64,000 nt of DNA from Hymenopus coronatus (GCA_030762935.1 CM060896.1:14736027-14800026), one strand, 5' to 3'; shown: positions 22,636 through 33,488, numbered from the stretch's first letter. Numbers and translations: made by a program. The notes: generated from the letters alone by a model not told the origin.

Positions 22636-23139
22636 GGAACGTTTAAAGATTGTTTTTCAAATGTATTTGTCTATACATAATGTGAAAGAAATGTTTTGAA
22701 ATATATCATATATGAGTATCAACACCGCCGCACCAACGTTGTGGAGTACGACAGTGATATGCCTAGAATTTCGAACTTTTCTAACAATAGGCGGAAAAAA
22801 GAAAAGGCGGATATAAAAACAAATGCTACCGCGAAGTTTAGTTTCGTGTTTATGACGTCAATCTCTCTTGATAAATTCTTAGTGATTAGGCGGGGAATAA
22901 CTCAGCGATATTAATAGTTATAAACGGGAAACTAAAAAGTATCGTTCTCCTTGAGACGGCTTTCAAGGAATTAAATCATGCACACCAATCAAGTTATCAG
23001 TTTACCCTGAAGACGAAGATGTTGCACATTTTCGAAACGTTGGAGTCAGTCCATGAACTTATCTGGCTAGAAGCCCGAAAACACTCGGAATTAAATGTGC
23101 TGTCTCGAAATGTTGGCGCTACATTGCTTTTTCCACCAC
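22636..23139. other. Unassigned sequence with a retroelement-tail motif
   Basis: GC content rises here. It holds CCCTGAAGACGAAGATGTTG and TTTTCGAAACGTTGGAGTC (about 23006-23049). The pattern CTGANGA...GAAAC is reminiscent of the tail of Penelope-like elements and some LINEs. No coding frame is associated. Confidence 0.35.
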
Positions 23140-24252
23140 TTTCCTTGTAGGTAGAGAAAGAATTGCATTCCTATAAGCACAATATCCAGACTTCACTGGA
23201 AATACATGCGCGAACCTTTTCTTGGGCGCTCGGTTGCCGTCATCGTTCGGTAGATTTCGCACAATTTCGTGACGACATGGAGACATCTAGTTACTTCAAT
23301 GATAAGGTTTCATTGTGTCTGTAGATGTCAGAGTTCCTCCACATGTACATGTGCTGTGTTTCCTTTAATAAGTGAGCTAGTTCGCGGTAAACGAGATAGC
23401 TGTTCATCATAATGGTGAGGGCCAACTTTCTTTGGGCGACAGCACTCCAGAAAGACAGGCGAGAGCTCTATCTTCCTCCCCCGGCCCTCGCTTCCCCGTA
23501 AAATTGATGCCCAAGAAAAAGTACGCACATAGTTTATGTTTCGAGTCCCCTCAGGTGCATGTCTTGTGTGTTGTGTGGACAGTATAACTCAAAATGAAAT
23601 GTCGGATTTTAGTTCACTATCTTCCAAAGAAGTGACACTAAGATTCCCAAGAAAATTCCCCAGCCCCAAATTACTCTTTACACGGATTTTTTTTACTATT
23701 TTTTTTTTGTCTGAAAAATGTTTTTAACAATTTTTGTTAAAATACCATAATATATTTACATGTCAAATAAAATATAACCTGAATGTTTTGGGAAAAGTCT
23801 GTGACTTCCCCATCATTTGGATGGAAACGTATAATTTTGTGTAAGTGATATACAATGGGGAATAGACTTAATACACAAAGATGTATATTTCTTAAAAAAA
23901 CACACAATTTATTTTAAATAACTTATTTTGTAGATCAGCAATTTCCAAGATCGCCATTATTATCGGTTTGGAGTTTTCAATAATTTTGTCATCTTTTGAA
24001 GTGCTGTCGCCATTCAGCTGTTACTCGCGGTGTTTTAAACAGCGATCCGCATTTAAATCTTTGACGTTGCCTCAATCCCCTGTTTCCCATTTTGTTTACC
24101 TTTGCACCCACAGCGAAATGTGTAATGAAACCAAATCTGCAAACATTTATCGGAATGACATAAAGTATAAGATTTTGTAAAAAGGTTTGTAGAAACTATA
24201 TAAAAATAAATATCGTGGGTAGAAAAGTCATATGAATGTAACGCATCAGAAA
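23140..24252 (+). mobile_element. HINE copy 15, old, split by a MITE
   Basis: The 5' part (23140-23207) has GTAGGTAGAGAAAGAATTGC..CTTCACTGGAAATACAT. The rest resumes at 23527 with ACATAGTTTATGTTTCGAGT and GGACAGTATAACTCAAAAT, ending GTAGAAAAGTCATATGAATG..ACGCATCAGA. The dyad is deleted. It is one of the most diverged copies in the window. Confidence 0.7.
23208..23526. mobile_element. 319-bp MITE-like insertion in HINE copy 15
   Basis: It interrupts the HINE text between GGAAATACAT and ACATAGTTTATG. Ends are inverted repeats: left GCGCGAACCTTTTCTTGGGC, right (inverted) GTGCGTACTTTTTCTTGGGC. ACAT occurs on both sides and may be the target duplication. It is GC-richer than the host and has no transposase frame. 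Confidence 0.62.
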
Positions 24253-24418
24253 GAGGAAAGAAGGTTATTACTGTGACTTTGTTGCCGGATCTACAATTAC
24301 CTACTAATTGAAATAGTTTTCAGCGTTTCTACCTTCCTCGCTAGAGGACTCTGATGTGAGTGGATATCGGATATGGAGCAGCTCCCAGCGCAGAGACCGG
24401 AGTTGCGACTAGCACTTT
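24253..24418. other. Short spacer
   Basis: Unassigned sequence between HINE copy 15 and the MITE at 24421. Confidence 0.4.
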
Positions 24419-24420
24419 TA

Positions 24421-25063
24421 AGGGGGCAGTCAAGTGAAAATCCCAAATTCCATATTTTTAAAGCTAAAGCTTTCAAATTGTGTACATTTATTGCATTTGT
24501 TGATTATAGTCTCAATTTCAATCATCTAATACAAATAATTTCTGCTTTATTAATTATTAATTAAAATTTTAATTGTTTGATATAAAATTATATTTGGGGA
24601 ATAGTTTTTATGTTTCAGATATAATACTCGGTAGGAACTTTGTTAATATATGTGCCTATAAAATTTGGTCTAGAGTTTTGCTGTATAATGAAAGTAAAAG
24701 CTAGGGGAACATTTTGTTATTGTGATTTTTATTCTTAAGCATATATTTTTCATATTTATTACCACATAAATACTCAACTAACTGATGCTCATTAAAACCC
24801 AGACCAAAGTATAAAACAAAGGTCCTAAAGAGCTTATGCTCTAAATTTCATAACGATCTGATCAAAATTGCTCCGCAAGGGAGTTTTTATACTACGTAGC
24901 TTTGAAAAACGAAGAAAATAAAGTTGGGGCTCTCTGAGGTTTGGGCGACCAGAGTAAATAATTATACCGCTTTAATTAGAGAGGTAACCAATGTTTTTTA
25001 ATAATAAAAATTAAAAACTACAAAATTGGTCGAAAACGCTGGATTTTCGGTTGACTGTCCCGT
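24421..25063. mobile_element. 643-bp MITE with TA target duplication
   Basis: The left end is AGGGGGCAGTCAAGTGAAAA. The inverted right end is ACGGGACAGTCAACCGAAAA. They agree over most of 22 bases, and the match continues as TCC. TA flanks both sides (24419-24420 and 25064-25065), as in Tc1/mariner-like elements. The interior is AT-rich with no transposase. Inferred non-autonomous. Confidence 0.7.
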
Positions 25064-25084
25064 TATAAGAACCTAACAGGAACC

Positions 25085-25222
25085 AAATAACCTGCTGTAC
25101 GAGGGTCCAGGGTTCGATTACCGGTTGGTGGGTAGGACTTTTTCTCTGGCTCAGACTATTCTGTGCTTCCCAGAGTCTGGAAGTATGAATGTGTGTGAGA
25201 TCTAATGATTAAAATTAAAAGA
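25085..25222 (+). mobile_element. SINE family B copy
   Basis: B box CCAGGGTTCGATTACCGGTT, followed by the family body GACTATTCTGTGCTTCCC and AGAGTCTGGAAGTATGAATG, and an AT-rich end (TTAAAATTAAA). The same order of blocks occurs at 50000 and 50699. The A-box half is poorly preserved. Confidence 0.6.
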
Positions 25223-25225
25223 TAG

Positions 25226-26059
25226 ACAGAAACCCAAGGACATCAGCACACGATAGGCTGTATGTTGCAAAGGAAAATGCCGCCGATACGACCACGAGTA
25301 CATGGGTAAGGTGGAGGTCGGCTGTAATGCTATAAATGGTAGTAGCTAACAAATTTTCGTGAATATAATCAATTCTATAAATCTTTTATGATCGAGCGAG
25401 ATGGCTCCGCGATAAAATGTGATTCCCATCGGCCGGACCATGCTGACCATGGGTTTCTTCGTAGTTTTATCGGGTCGGTAGTCGAAGCTGAGATGTTTTC
25501 CTTTGTACCAGAATGTTCTGTCCGCAGGGTTTAAGGGGTGTAGGACCAGAGACGGCCGTTGGTATGTTAGAAATGTTCTGGAAAATGTTCTCACTTGCGT
25601 TTGGTGGGATGCTAGGGACCCCCGAGTAGCCTGCGTCAGGACTGGCATCCCTGTCTGTTAGCGCCGGTAGACTCCCTCCTCACAAGCTCAGAGCGAGCGA
25701 GATTGAAAGAAAGAGGTAGTTTATTATTTATATCTGTCTGTCTCTCTGTGCGCAGTAGTTCCCCCCCCCACCCGTGTGTGTTTGACTCTAGGTGCAACTC
25801 ACAAAGAAATATGTATACAATTTTGGCTTTCTTTGGGGCTGCTAGGGAACAACACATAAACAACCGAAATGGCATCAACAAACTCCGCCCTCTGAGCTGA
25901 CACAACTTTGTGGTGTATTTACAAAAAGCTATTTGGGCTAATTATGATATTGGGGTAGGGATGTCCAATTTTTATACTTTTCGTAGCTGAGAAATACACG
26001 AATGACTTTTCTGTGCACGAGAGAAATGTAATGGAGTTTTATTTATGGACGCTCTTTAA
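25226..26059. other. Unassigned, moderately GC-rich sequence
   Basis: Contains open minus-strand stretches of 100 and 89 codons (25346-25648, 25636-25905). I recognise no domain in them. The codon pattern does not convince me. Low-copy within this window. Confidence 0.3.
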
Positions 26060-26301
26060 ATACTGTAGTTCTCAGCGTTCCATTCTATTAGGCGTGAAAG
26101 ACCACTTAATTTACTCAGGGGCCTCTTTATCAGACTTGAGGTTCTTTTACGTGCCGTAAATCTACGACCGGAACCAACGGCTTTACATCCCTTCCGAAGG
26201 AAGCTAAACTAAGGATTTTTGCGCCCGAAAAAAATCCATCGTCCTCCGCCAGGTTTGAACCCGCGACCTTGGGTATATGGTAACCACTACACCACGGAGG
26301 G
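26060..26301 (-). mobile_element. SINE family D, best-preserved minus copy
   Basis: The minus strand begins with a tRNA-like head (rc of GGTAACCACTACACCACGG, an A box; rc of AGGTTTGAACCCGCGACC, a B box). It continues with the body AGCTTCCTTCGGAAGGGATG, GTCGTAGATTTACGGCACGT, AAAAGAACCTCAAG and AAGAGGCCCCTGAG. It ends in sequence shared with the copy at 53383 (rc of GTTCTCAGCGTTCCATTCTA). Confidence 0.72.
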
Positions 26302-26689
26302 CCGAGAGAGATAATAAGAATTGCAAAATCTTGCCTTGACTGAGCACCAAAGTTTTGATTCGATTAAAATATAGTCTGGCTACCCCTTACAGAAGTAATC
26401 GCCGCACGTGTGTGAGTGTAAGTCTTACTGCCATGCATTGTGACACTTGCGGTGCTTTGCACTGCGACTGCTTCTGGAAACCTTGCCACATGATCGGCAG
26501 GTATAAAAAGGAGAGAACATTTTCGACTGGAAATGCACAGCGTGCAGCAGTTGTCATTTTCCAATTCGAAGCGTGCAGTAACTGCCGCCGCAGCCAGCGT
26601 CGAAAGGAACTTTACGGCAGAATTGTTATGAAAAGCGTCGAAGAAACACGTTTTTATTTGTAATCAATGGAAGAAATAACAATCTGATG
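26302..26689. other. Unassigned sequence with TATA-like element
   Basis: GC-richer than the surroundings, with no repeat similarity seen. Contains a sharp TATA-box match (see separate entry) and a 102-codon frame across 26355-26663 that I do not recognise. Confidence 0.35.
26500..26512 (+). promoter_or_regulatory. Possible TATA box
   Basis: GGTATAAAAAGGAG is a strong TATA-box match in GC-richer DNA. No convincing initiator lies at the expected 25-30 bases; TGTCATTTTCC is about 50 bases on. Without transcript evidence this is speculative. Confidence 0.22.
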
Positions 26690-27499
26690 CGTTACATTCA
26701 CATAACTTTCTCTAGCTGTTCCACTATTCTTACTAAAGATTATTATTTTATCTATATCATGTTAATTGAGAAAAACATTAGCAGAATTGGTTTTATTACT
26801 TGAAAGAAGGGAAATGAGGGAGTACACTAGGCTAAAGCGATAGTCAACATTTTTCAAAGCTGGTCGCTCTGTGAAATAATTGGGGTTCAATTACCTTTGA
26901 GAAAAGTTAGGTGGTTTAAAACTGAAATCAATAACAAGGAATATCTCAAAAACGGTCAACTCTAAGAGAAAAACATATAACATAAACTGGGTGTTTTAAC
27001 GAGATCTACATTTTTTGTGCAGGATTTTTTTTTTTTTTTTTTTGCTATATCTTACAGTTTAACCGTTATGCAAAATTCTACAAAATTCATCCAGAATAAA
27101 GAGTTCTTTAGAGGCTATTCCCAAAAAATTAAAAGTATGCATTTCATTTGTGTTGTCAATATCTTTAATACCAATATGTTATTTTAATAAAAATCGTTAG
27201 AGCTATTTTGAGAAAAATAAAGTTTCCAAATGTTTCCATGTAAGGGGTAGTTTGCGTGTGGGGGGGATTTTCTTGAAAAATCTTCGTGCCGCATCCTTGG
27301 AAGATACCAGGTTTGGTATTTAAGGCACTTTCGTTTTTGAGCTATGTTGTGCACAGACTCGCACATACAGGGACCTTTTTCTAAAATGCTTTTTTCGGAC
27401 TCAGGGGACTTCAAAACATATTTCCAGTGAAATCTGGGTATAGATTTTTTGGTGGAATACAATACATTCTCTAGAAACTACGTGCTAGAGAAAGTGAAA
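26690..27499 (-). mobile_element. HINE copy 16, near full length
   Basis: Starts AATCTGATGCGTTACATTCA; ends CTACGTGCTAGAGAAAGTG with a decayed palindrome. A T-run of 19 (27025-27043) has expanded at the TTTTTTGTGCAG position. Short GT/CA site with no repeat expansion. Group B-like 3' half, shortened around the Cys/Lys-rich reading (TTCAATTACCTTTGAGAAAA). Confidence 0.75.
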
Positions 27500-27939
27500 G
27501 GTTGTTGAGTAATAAAGCACTTCTGAAAGGAGAACGAACGACAAGCAACAATAACATGCAGCAAGATTTGCAAAACCTTGACTTGACTGCGCTGCAATGT
27601 TTTGATTCGGCCCTACTTATTCACCCTCTTCTGTTTCCGCCCTCTCGTGGTTGTACACAGACATATTTGTGTACTTAATCACTCCTAAAGGATGACTCAC
27701 AACTCACCAGGGGTTAGACTTCTCTCCATATCAGCCGCGAGTTACCCATTATTCACTCCACCCTCATCCACGCAGAATGTAGTTGAGTATTGAATCGAAA
27801 CGCTTCACGAGACGAAAACTGATATTTCGTAAACTTTCAGGCAGGTTTTATAACTATTCAGTTTTAATTCAGAGTTCGCTTTCCTAAATATCAGTATTAA
27901 GAAATGAATTTACTTATGTAATACCCTTCTTACAACGAA
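27500..27939. other. Unassigned spacer
   Basis: Low-copy sequence between two minus-strand HINE copies, no motif recognised. Confidence 0.35.
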
Positions 27940-28793
27940 AAAATCTGATGTGTTCCATTCACATGACTTTCTTTACATCTCTGCAACAAATTATTGTTAA
28001 AAAGCTTATGATTCTATTTACTCCATGCTAAAAAAATAGCAGAAATAGTCTTATTACATGCCTCCTTGTAAGTAGAAGTGAAATAAGGGAGTACCATAGG
28101 TTAAAGTGATACTCAAAAGCTGGTTGCTATGTGGCTGAAGTTCCTTTGTTTGTATGGACGGGAGTGGACAGATTCCTGTCTGAGAAAAGTAAATTTGTTT
28201 TAAAGCTGAAACCAATAACAAGGAATAACTCAAAAGCGACCAACTCCACGAAAAAATGTATATGACATGAATTGTGGGTTTTAACGTGCTCTACATTTTT
28301 TGTGTGTTAAGTTTTTGTCCATCTCTTACGGTTTAGTAGTTATGCAAAATTTATCTAGAATAAAGCAGTCTTCAGAGGCCATTCCCGGAAAATTCAAGAC
28401 ATACATTTTATTTGTCGTGTAAATATCTTTAATGTATAATATTTTAATCAATATCGTTAGAGCCATTTTTGAGAAAATCAAAATTTTCGAAAAAAGTTCC
28501 ACGTAAACGGTAGTTGGGGGTGGGGGGATTTTATTGAAAATCTTCGTGTCGGATCCTTGGAAGATACCAAATCTAAATAGCAAGTTTGGTTTTTAACGGC
28601 CTTTTCTTTTTGAGCTATACTGCCCAAAGACACACACACACACACACACAAACGGACATTTTTCTAAAATTGCTTTTCTTGGATTCAGGGAGTCTCAAAA
28701 CATGCATTTCCGGTAAAATCTCGGTATGGAATGTTTGGGTACATTATAATACCTTCTCTATACACTATGTACATAGTACGTGTAGAGAAAGTA
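27940..28793 (-). mobile_element. HINE copy 17, full length, subgroup A
   Basis: AAAAAATCTGATGTGTTCCA at the left, CATAGTACGTGTAGAGAAAGTA at the right, with the palindrome core CACTATGTACATAG intact. CA tract of 12 repeats at 28629-28650. Subgroup A marker TTTGTATGGACGGGAGTGGA. Confidence 0.85.
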
Positions 28794-28797
28794 CTAT

Positions 28798-28907
28798 GTA
28801 TGTGTTACATTCGGATAAATTTCTCTACGAAGCTTCTCTTCAACAGACTATTCCTACAAAAGCTTATTTTTCTATCTCTTAACGTTAATCGATGTAAACA
28901 TTACCAA
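28798..28907 (-). mobile_element. HINE 3'-end fragment
   Basis: TGTGTTACATTCGGATAAAT TTCTCTA..CAAAAGCTTATT corresponds to the outer 3' end on the minus strand. It directly follows the 5' end of copy 17, so the two are in head-to-tail order on the minus strand. Confidence 0.5.
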
Positions 28908-28949
28908 AAATTATTTTATTATATAATTACGTGTGAATATATTAGTCTT

Positions 28950-29092
28950 TAATAAAATATATTTATATGGAAAATAAAATGTATATCTTGAATTTTCTCT
29001 TCATTCTGGATGACTTACGTATAATTGGTAAACCGCAAGAGATAGACAAAAATGTAGATCTCGTTAAAACACACAAATTATATCAAATACAT
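28950..29092 (+). mobile_element. HINE internal fragment, host of copy 19
   Basis: Reads AAATAAAATGTATATCTTGA..GGTAAACCGCAAGAGATAGA..AACACACAAATTATATCAAA and stops at TACATTTTT. There HINE copy 19 begins. The continuation (TCGTGGAGTTGAC) is not found beyond copy 19, because that copy's end is lost at the SINE. Confidence 0.65.
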
Positions 29093-29933
29093 TTTTACTT
29101 TCTCTATACATACTATGAACATAGTATATAGAGAAGGTACCTATTCTATTGCATTCCACCCAAAAGTTCAACACCGAGATTTCACCGGAAATATATATTT
29201 TGGGTCCACCTGATCCAAAAAAGCATTTTTAGAAAAAGGTCTGTGTATGTGTCTGTGGACAGCATAGCTCAAAAACGAAAAGACCGTTAAATACCAAATT
29301 TATTATTTAAGTTTGGTATCTTCCAAGGATGTGACACGAAGACTTTCAAGAAAGTCCCCTCCACTCCAAACTACCTTTTACAGGGAGAAAATTTCGAAAA
29401 TTTTGATTTTCTCAAAAATGGCTCTAACGAATTTGATTAAAATCTCTTATATTTAAGATATTTACAGGCCAAATAAAATTTCTACTTGCATTTTTTAGGA
29501 ATATCCTCTAAAGACCTCTTTATTCTGGATGATTTTTATTGAATTTTGCATAATTGGTAAACCGTAAGAGAGAAACAAAAAGTTACTACATAAAAATGTA
29601 GATCACGATGAAACATATACGTATACATTTTTTTTTTAGTGGAGTTGGCCGTTTTCGAGATATTCCTTGTTATTTATTTCAGTTTTAAAATACGTAAACC
29701 TTTTCTTATACCGGAACTTATTAACTCCTGGCCACGCAGAGAAACATATTTCAATCCAATAGCAACCACATTTTAAAACATTTGACTGTCGGTTTAGCCT
29801 AGTGTATTTCCTTATTTCCCTTCTAATCAAAAGGAACTAAGTAATAAGACCGTTTCTGCTAATGTTTTAGCATTACACAATTAGAAGATTAAGTTTATTA
29901 ACAATAATTTGTTACAGAGATGTAGAGAAAGTC
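29093..29933 (+). mobile_element. HINE copy 19, nested in another HINE, subgroup B
   Basis: Starts TTTTACTTTCTCTATACATA inside the T-run of the fragment at 28950. Runs to GATGTAGAGAAAGTC, where the terminal GTGAATGGAACACATCAGA is replaced by SINE sequence. Subgroup B (CCACGCAGAGAAACATATTT). Confidence 0.8.
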
Positions 29934-29937
29934 CTTT

Positions 29938-30165
29938 AACCTGGTTGGTCATATCGGATGATGAATGAAATTTGTGAAATGATGCTCAAATGTTCTTGGG
30001 GTCCATGGAGCTGAAAGTTACGCGACATTTGTCTTCTCAGGATAAGGGAAAATCCCGAAAAAAAAAACCTTATCTGGGTAACTCACCCTAAGCGAGATTC
30101 GAACACGCGTCCTGTTGAAGATGAGGCAGACACGCTTCCTCACACTACCCAGGCGGACTTGAAAA
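29938..30165 (-). mobile_element. SINE family E, well-preserved copy
   Basis: The minus strand starts with a tRNA-like head: A box in rc of TCCTCACACTACCCAGGCGG, B box in rc of GCGAGATTCGAACACGCGTC. The body holds rc of AAAACCTTATCTGGGTAACT and TTCTTGGGGTCCATGGAGCT. It abuts the truncated end of HINE copy 19, suggesting insertion at, or deletion of, that end. Confidence 0.7.
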
Positions 30166-30198
30166 TGTTTTGTCTATTCCTTAAAGTTTAAAAATCTT

Positions 30199-30603
30199 TC
30201 AGAATGGTCTTCAGAGCTTATTCCCAGAAACTTCAAGACCTACGATTTATTTGTCATACAGATATGTTTAATATGCGGTACTTCAATCAAAAAAGTTAGA
30301 GCCTTTTTGATAAAATCAAAATGTTCGATTAATTTTACTACGTAAAGGTAGTTTGGGGCGGGGGATTTTCTTGAAAATCTTCGGGTCACATGTGGAAGAT
30401 GCTTAACTTAATTATCAAGTTTGGTACATAACTTTTCAGTTTTGAGTTGTTGTTCATGGTTTTTTATGTAAATATGTTTGTTTTTTTAATTCAAGAGATT
30501 TTAAAATGTTTATTTCCAGTGAAATCGCGGCATCGAATATTTGGGTCGAGCGTAATACCTTCTCGTTTATATTAAACATCTACTAAGTAGAAAAAGTAAA
30601 AAT
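30199..30603 (-). mobile_element. HINE copy 20, 3'-truncated
   Basis: Begins in the middle of the element (GTCTTCAGAGCTTATTCCCA) and runs to its 5' end (ACTAAGTAGAAAAAGTAAAAATC). The 3' half is missing. The (CA)n site is absent; the dyad is decayed. Confidence 0.7.
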
Positions 30604-30659
30604 CAACATTTTCGAAAACTAGAGAAGGTTATAGTTTAAGACATTTCCTGTGCACTTAA

Positions 30660-31096
30660 ATTGCTTTACTGTCCGCACCATAGAACTCCGCCCTTTCATA
30701 AAGTTTGGTCCCCCTAGCTCGACTTCTTACTAAATCAGAATTATGGGCATTCTAGTGCTCATACTTTGGGTTTTCACAGCTCTGTTGTCCATCGGTACGT
30801 CCGCGGTGACAACCTGCATAAAGATTTAAACGAACCAATCGTTGATGCAGCACTGAGCTGCAGTTATAGACACCTTTTCCGCAGAATAGAAAAGCATCCC
30901 AATTATCTACTCAACTTCCACCACCTCGACATCTACGTGACACAGACTTCATTGATATCTACTTGTGAATTATATTATTGTTTATGCTTGGCGTCAATCA
31001 TAAGACTGCTACCTCAAAACACGTTTCTTGGGTCCTTACACATATGTGTATTGTACATAATGGATAATAAAACTATATTGAATTTAAAAAAAAAAA
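30660..31096 (+). pseudogene. LINE 3' end with poly(A) tail, 5'-truncated
   Basis: An open frame reads NLHKDLNEPIVDAALSCSYR then HLFRRIEKHPNYLLN (about 30812-30915). It resembles the C-terminal segment of jockey/CR1-like ORF2 proteins, typically HxDLxIPxVxxxI..R..xHPNxL. The element ends with an ATAATAAAACTAT signal and an A-run (31085-31096) that is also the target of the next HINE copy. It is dead or severely truncated. Confidence 0.5.
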
Positions 31097-31960
31097 TCTG
31101 ATGAGTTAAACTTACATGACTAGCTTACTAGCTGCTCTGCAAATTTCTTACAAAAGCTTATTCTTCTTTCCACACAATGCTAATCGAGATAAATATTAGC
31201 AGAATTTTCTTATTACTTAGTTCCTTGTAAGTAGAAGGGAACTAAAGAAATACGCTATGCTAAAGTGATAATCAAATGTTTTAAAAGCTGTCGTTATGCG
31301 ATTTCAATGCAAATTGCTTCTTTGCTTGACCAGGAGTAGAACAACAGAAAAACTGAGTGTTCCTGTCTGAGAAATGCGTAAGTACTTTACAATAATTGAA
31401 ACCAATAACAAGGAATATCTCGAAAACGGCCAACTTCACGAAAATATATACATAACGTATATCGTGTGTTTTATTGTGCTGTACATTTTTTGTGTAGTAA
31501 GTTTTTGTCTATCTCTTAAGGTTTACCAGTTATGCAAAATTCAATAAAAACCATCCAAAATAAAGAGATTGTAGACGCTATTCCCTGAAAATTCAAGGCA
31601 TATATCTTATTTGCGATGGAAATGCTTTAATTAGTGGCATTTTTATCAAAATCTTTACAGCCATTTTTGAGAAAAAAATTCGAAAATGTTTCCATATAAA
31701 GGGTAGTTTGGGTGGGGGGATTTTCTTGAAAATTTTCGTGTTGCATCCTTGGAAGATACCAAACGTAAATACCAAGTTTGGTATTTAACAGTCTTTTGGT
31801 GTTTGAGTTATCGTGTTCACAGTCACACGGACCTTTTTCTAAAATGTTTTTTATACAGGGTTCCATAATAAGTCTATTTGCGGTGAAATCTCGGTATCGA
31901 ATTTTTGGGTACATTACAATACCTTCTCTATACACCATGTACGTGTAGAGAAAGTAAAAA
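31087..31960 (-). mobile_element. HINE copy 21, full length, subgroup B
   Basis: Inserted at the poly(A) end of the LINE relic: GAATTTAAAAAAAAAAATCTGATGAG. The 5' end reads CACCATGTACGTGTAGAGAAAGTAAAAAG. B marker TTGCTTGACCAGGAGTAGAA. Its poly(A) placement fits the family's preference for A/T homopolymers. Confidence 0.83.
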
Positions 31961-32412
31961 GTGAAATAGGATTGTGGATAAAAAGTGTATCCTGCATCAG
32001 TGTCCGTGTTGTGTAATGCTCAGCAAGAAAACGCAACTCTAGCGGTGATGTAATTTGATACGCTAAAGCTGAAACTTATACAACATGTTGCTGTCCGTGG
32101 ATAATTCAAGGGAAAACAAACCTGACACTTCTCCTATAGGGCGTTGTCACCTTTACCGATACTACCCAGTTTTAAAATCCATAAAACGGGATAATACCAC
32201 TTTCCGTACACGTGGATGAGACCATATCATGAACTAACCGTGTTCCATTCGTTAATTATTTCTAGGGAATTGGAATACAAGAAAGTTGAAAACCTGTGAT
32301 GTAAGAAGCAGAGGAGGGGGGAGAGCGATTAGATAACAGTGCAGTACTCTTTGGGGAAGTCACCTGCCTTATTATTATTATTATTATTATTATTATTTAT
32401 TATTATTATGTT
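31961..32412. other. Unassigned spacer with TTA repeat
   Basis: No gene signal. Ends in a (TTA)n microsatellite at 32369-32409 that borders the tail side of a SINE family A copy. Confidence 0.4.
32369..32409. repeat. (TTA)n microsatellite at SINE tail
   Basis: About 13 TTA units. It lies directly at the 3' end of the minus-strand SINE A copy, where the other family A copies end in AAAC..TTAAACAC, so it may have grown from the SINE tail. Confidence 0.85.
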
Positions 32413-32612
32413 GTTAGTGTTTGACGCCCGCTTTTACTACTTGTGGCACCGCAGGCGATGACACTGGTAATACATGGAATGAAGATGAAGCACCGGTGGA
32501 ATGCGATGGCGGGAGGAACCGAGAAAACCCGCCTCTGCGCCGCTTTGTCCACCACAAATCTCACATGCTGTCGCTTGGGATCGAACCCGGTCGGTCCCCA
32601 AGGTCACGCTCG
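32413..32612 (-). mobile_element. SINE family A copy
   Basis: The minus strand holds GACCGGGTTCGATCCCAAGC (B box), AAAGCGGCGCAGAGGCGGGT, CACCGGTGCTTCATCTTCAT, TGTCATCGCCTGCGGTGCCA and AAAGCGGGCGTCAAACACTA. The A-box end is missing or replaced by the SINE C copy that follows. The order of blocks is shared with copies at 38482, 51427 and 52588. Confidence 0.72.
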
Positions 32613-32613
32613 C

Positions 32614-32757
32614 GTTGGTGCTTCGTGGCGCAGGGGATCGTGCGTGTGTGTCCCGCCATGGGCTTGGGTGCTTATATGTTTGTGATGGAAAAAGGAGTGT
32701 ACAGCGCCGGAGTCCCTACCAGACTCCGGAACTGCATTTATATATTAAAATAAATAA
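32614..32757 (+). mobile_element. SINE family C copy
   Basis: TGGTGCTTCGTGGCGCAGGG (A-box-like) is shared exactly with the copy at 50568. The B box here is damaged (GTGCGTGTGTGTCCCGCC against GTGGGTTCGAATCCCACC). It ends with GGAGTCCCTACCAGACTCCG and an (AAAT)n tail at 32745-32761. Confidence 0.6.
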
Positions 32758-32834
32758 ATAAAACCGGCCGTACAGGTGACAGGCGAGTAGTCTAAACATT
32801 CGGGCAAGGCGCGGCCTCACCTGCCTTAGTTTCC

Positions 32835-33488
32835 TGGTTGCTATGAGATTGAAATTAGGTTCTCTTTGCATGACCAGGGAAAATAAAAGGAATGACAAAT
32901 TCCCATTTTAGAAAAGTTTAAGTATTTTAAAATTGAAACCAATAACAAGGAATATTTCGGAAATAGTTAACTTCACAAAAAATGGAGATTGAATATGACA
33001 GGAATTGCGTGTTTTAACGAGATCTACACTTTTTGTGTAAGCATTTGTGTATCTCTTACGGTTTACCAGTTATGCAAAAATCATTCAGAATGAACAGGTC
33101 TTCAGGGGCTATTCCCAATAAATTGGAGGATATCATTTTATTTGCCATCTAAATATCTGTAATATACAGCATTTTAATCAAAATCGTTAGAGCAATTTTT
33201 TAGAAAGTCGAAAATTTCGAAAATTGTTCCATTTAAAAGGTAGTATGAGGTGGGAGGGGGACAGGATCCTTGGGAGATGCTAAATTTAAACACGAGCTTT
33301 AGTATTGGTATTAACTGACTTTTCGTTTTTTGAGCTGTGTTGTCCAGGGACACACACGCGCGCGGCTTGTTTTTACTCAGGATGCCTCAACACATGTATT
33401 TCTGGTGAATTTTAGGTGCAATACAATACCTTCTCTATCTCCTATGTAAATACATTGTACGTACATACGTGATACAGAAAGTAAAAAT
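32835..33488 (-). mobile_element. HINE copy 22, 3'-truncated, subgroup B
   Basis: Enters at GGTTGCTATGAGATTGAAAT (the outer 170 bases are missing) and leaves at TACGTGATACAGAAAGTAAAAATC. The palindrome is expanded to TATGTAAATACATTGTACGT. The middle shows a G-rich GAGGTGGGAGGGGGACAGG. Confidence 0.78.

Noticed and set aside
25346..25905. Minus-strand frames of 100 and 89 codons
   Set aside because: Overlapping frames with no motif. I could not support coding status, so I left the interval unassigned.
32421..32761. Overlapping 80-110-codon frames
   Set aside because: They read across a SINE A and SINE C pair. No protein similarity.
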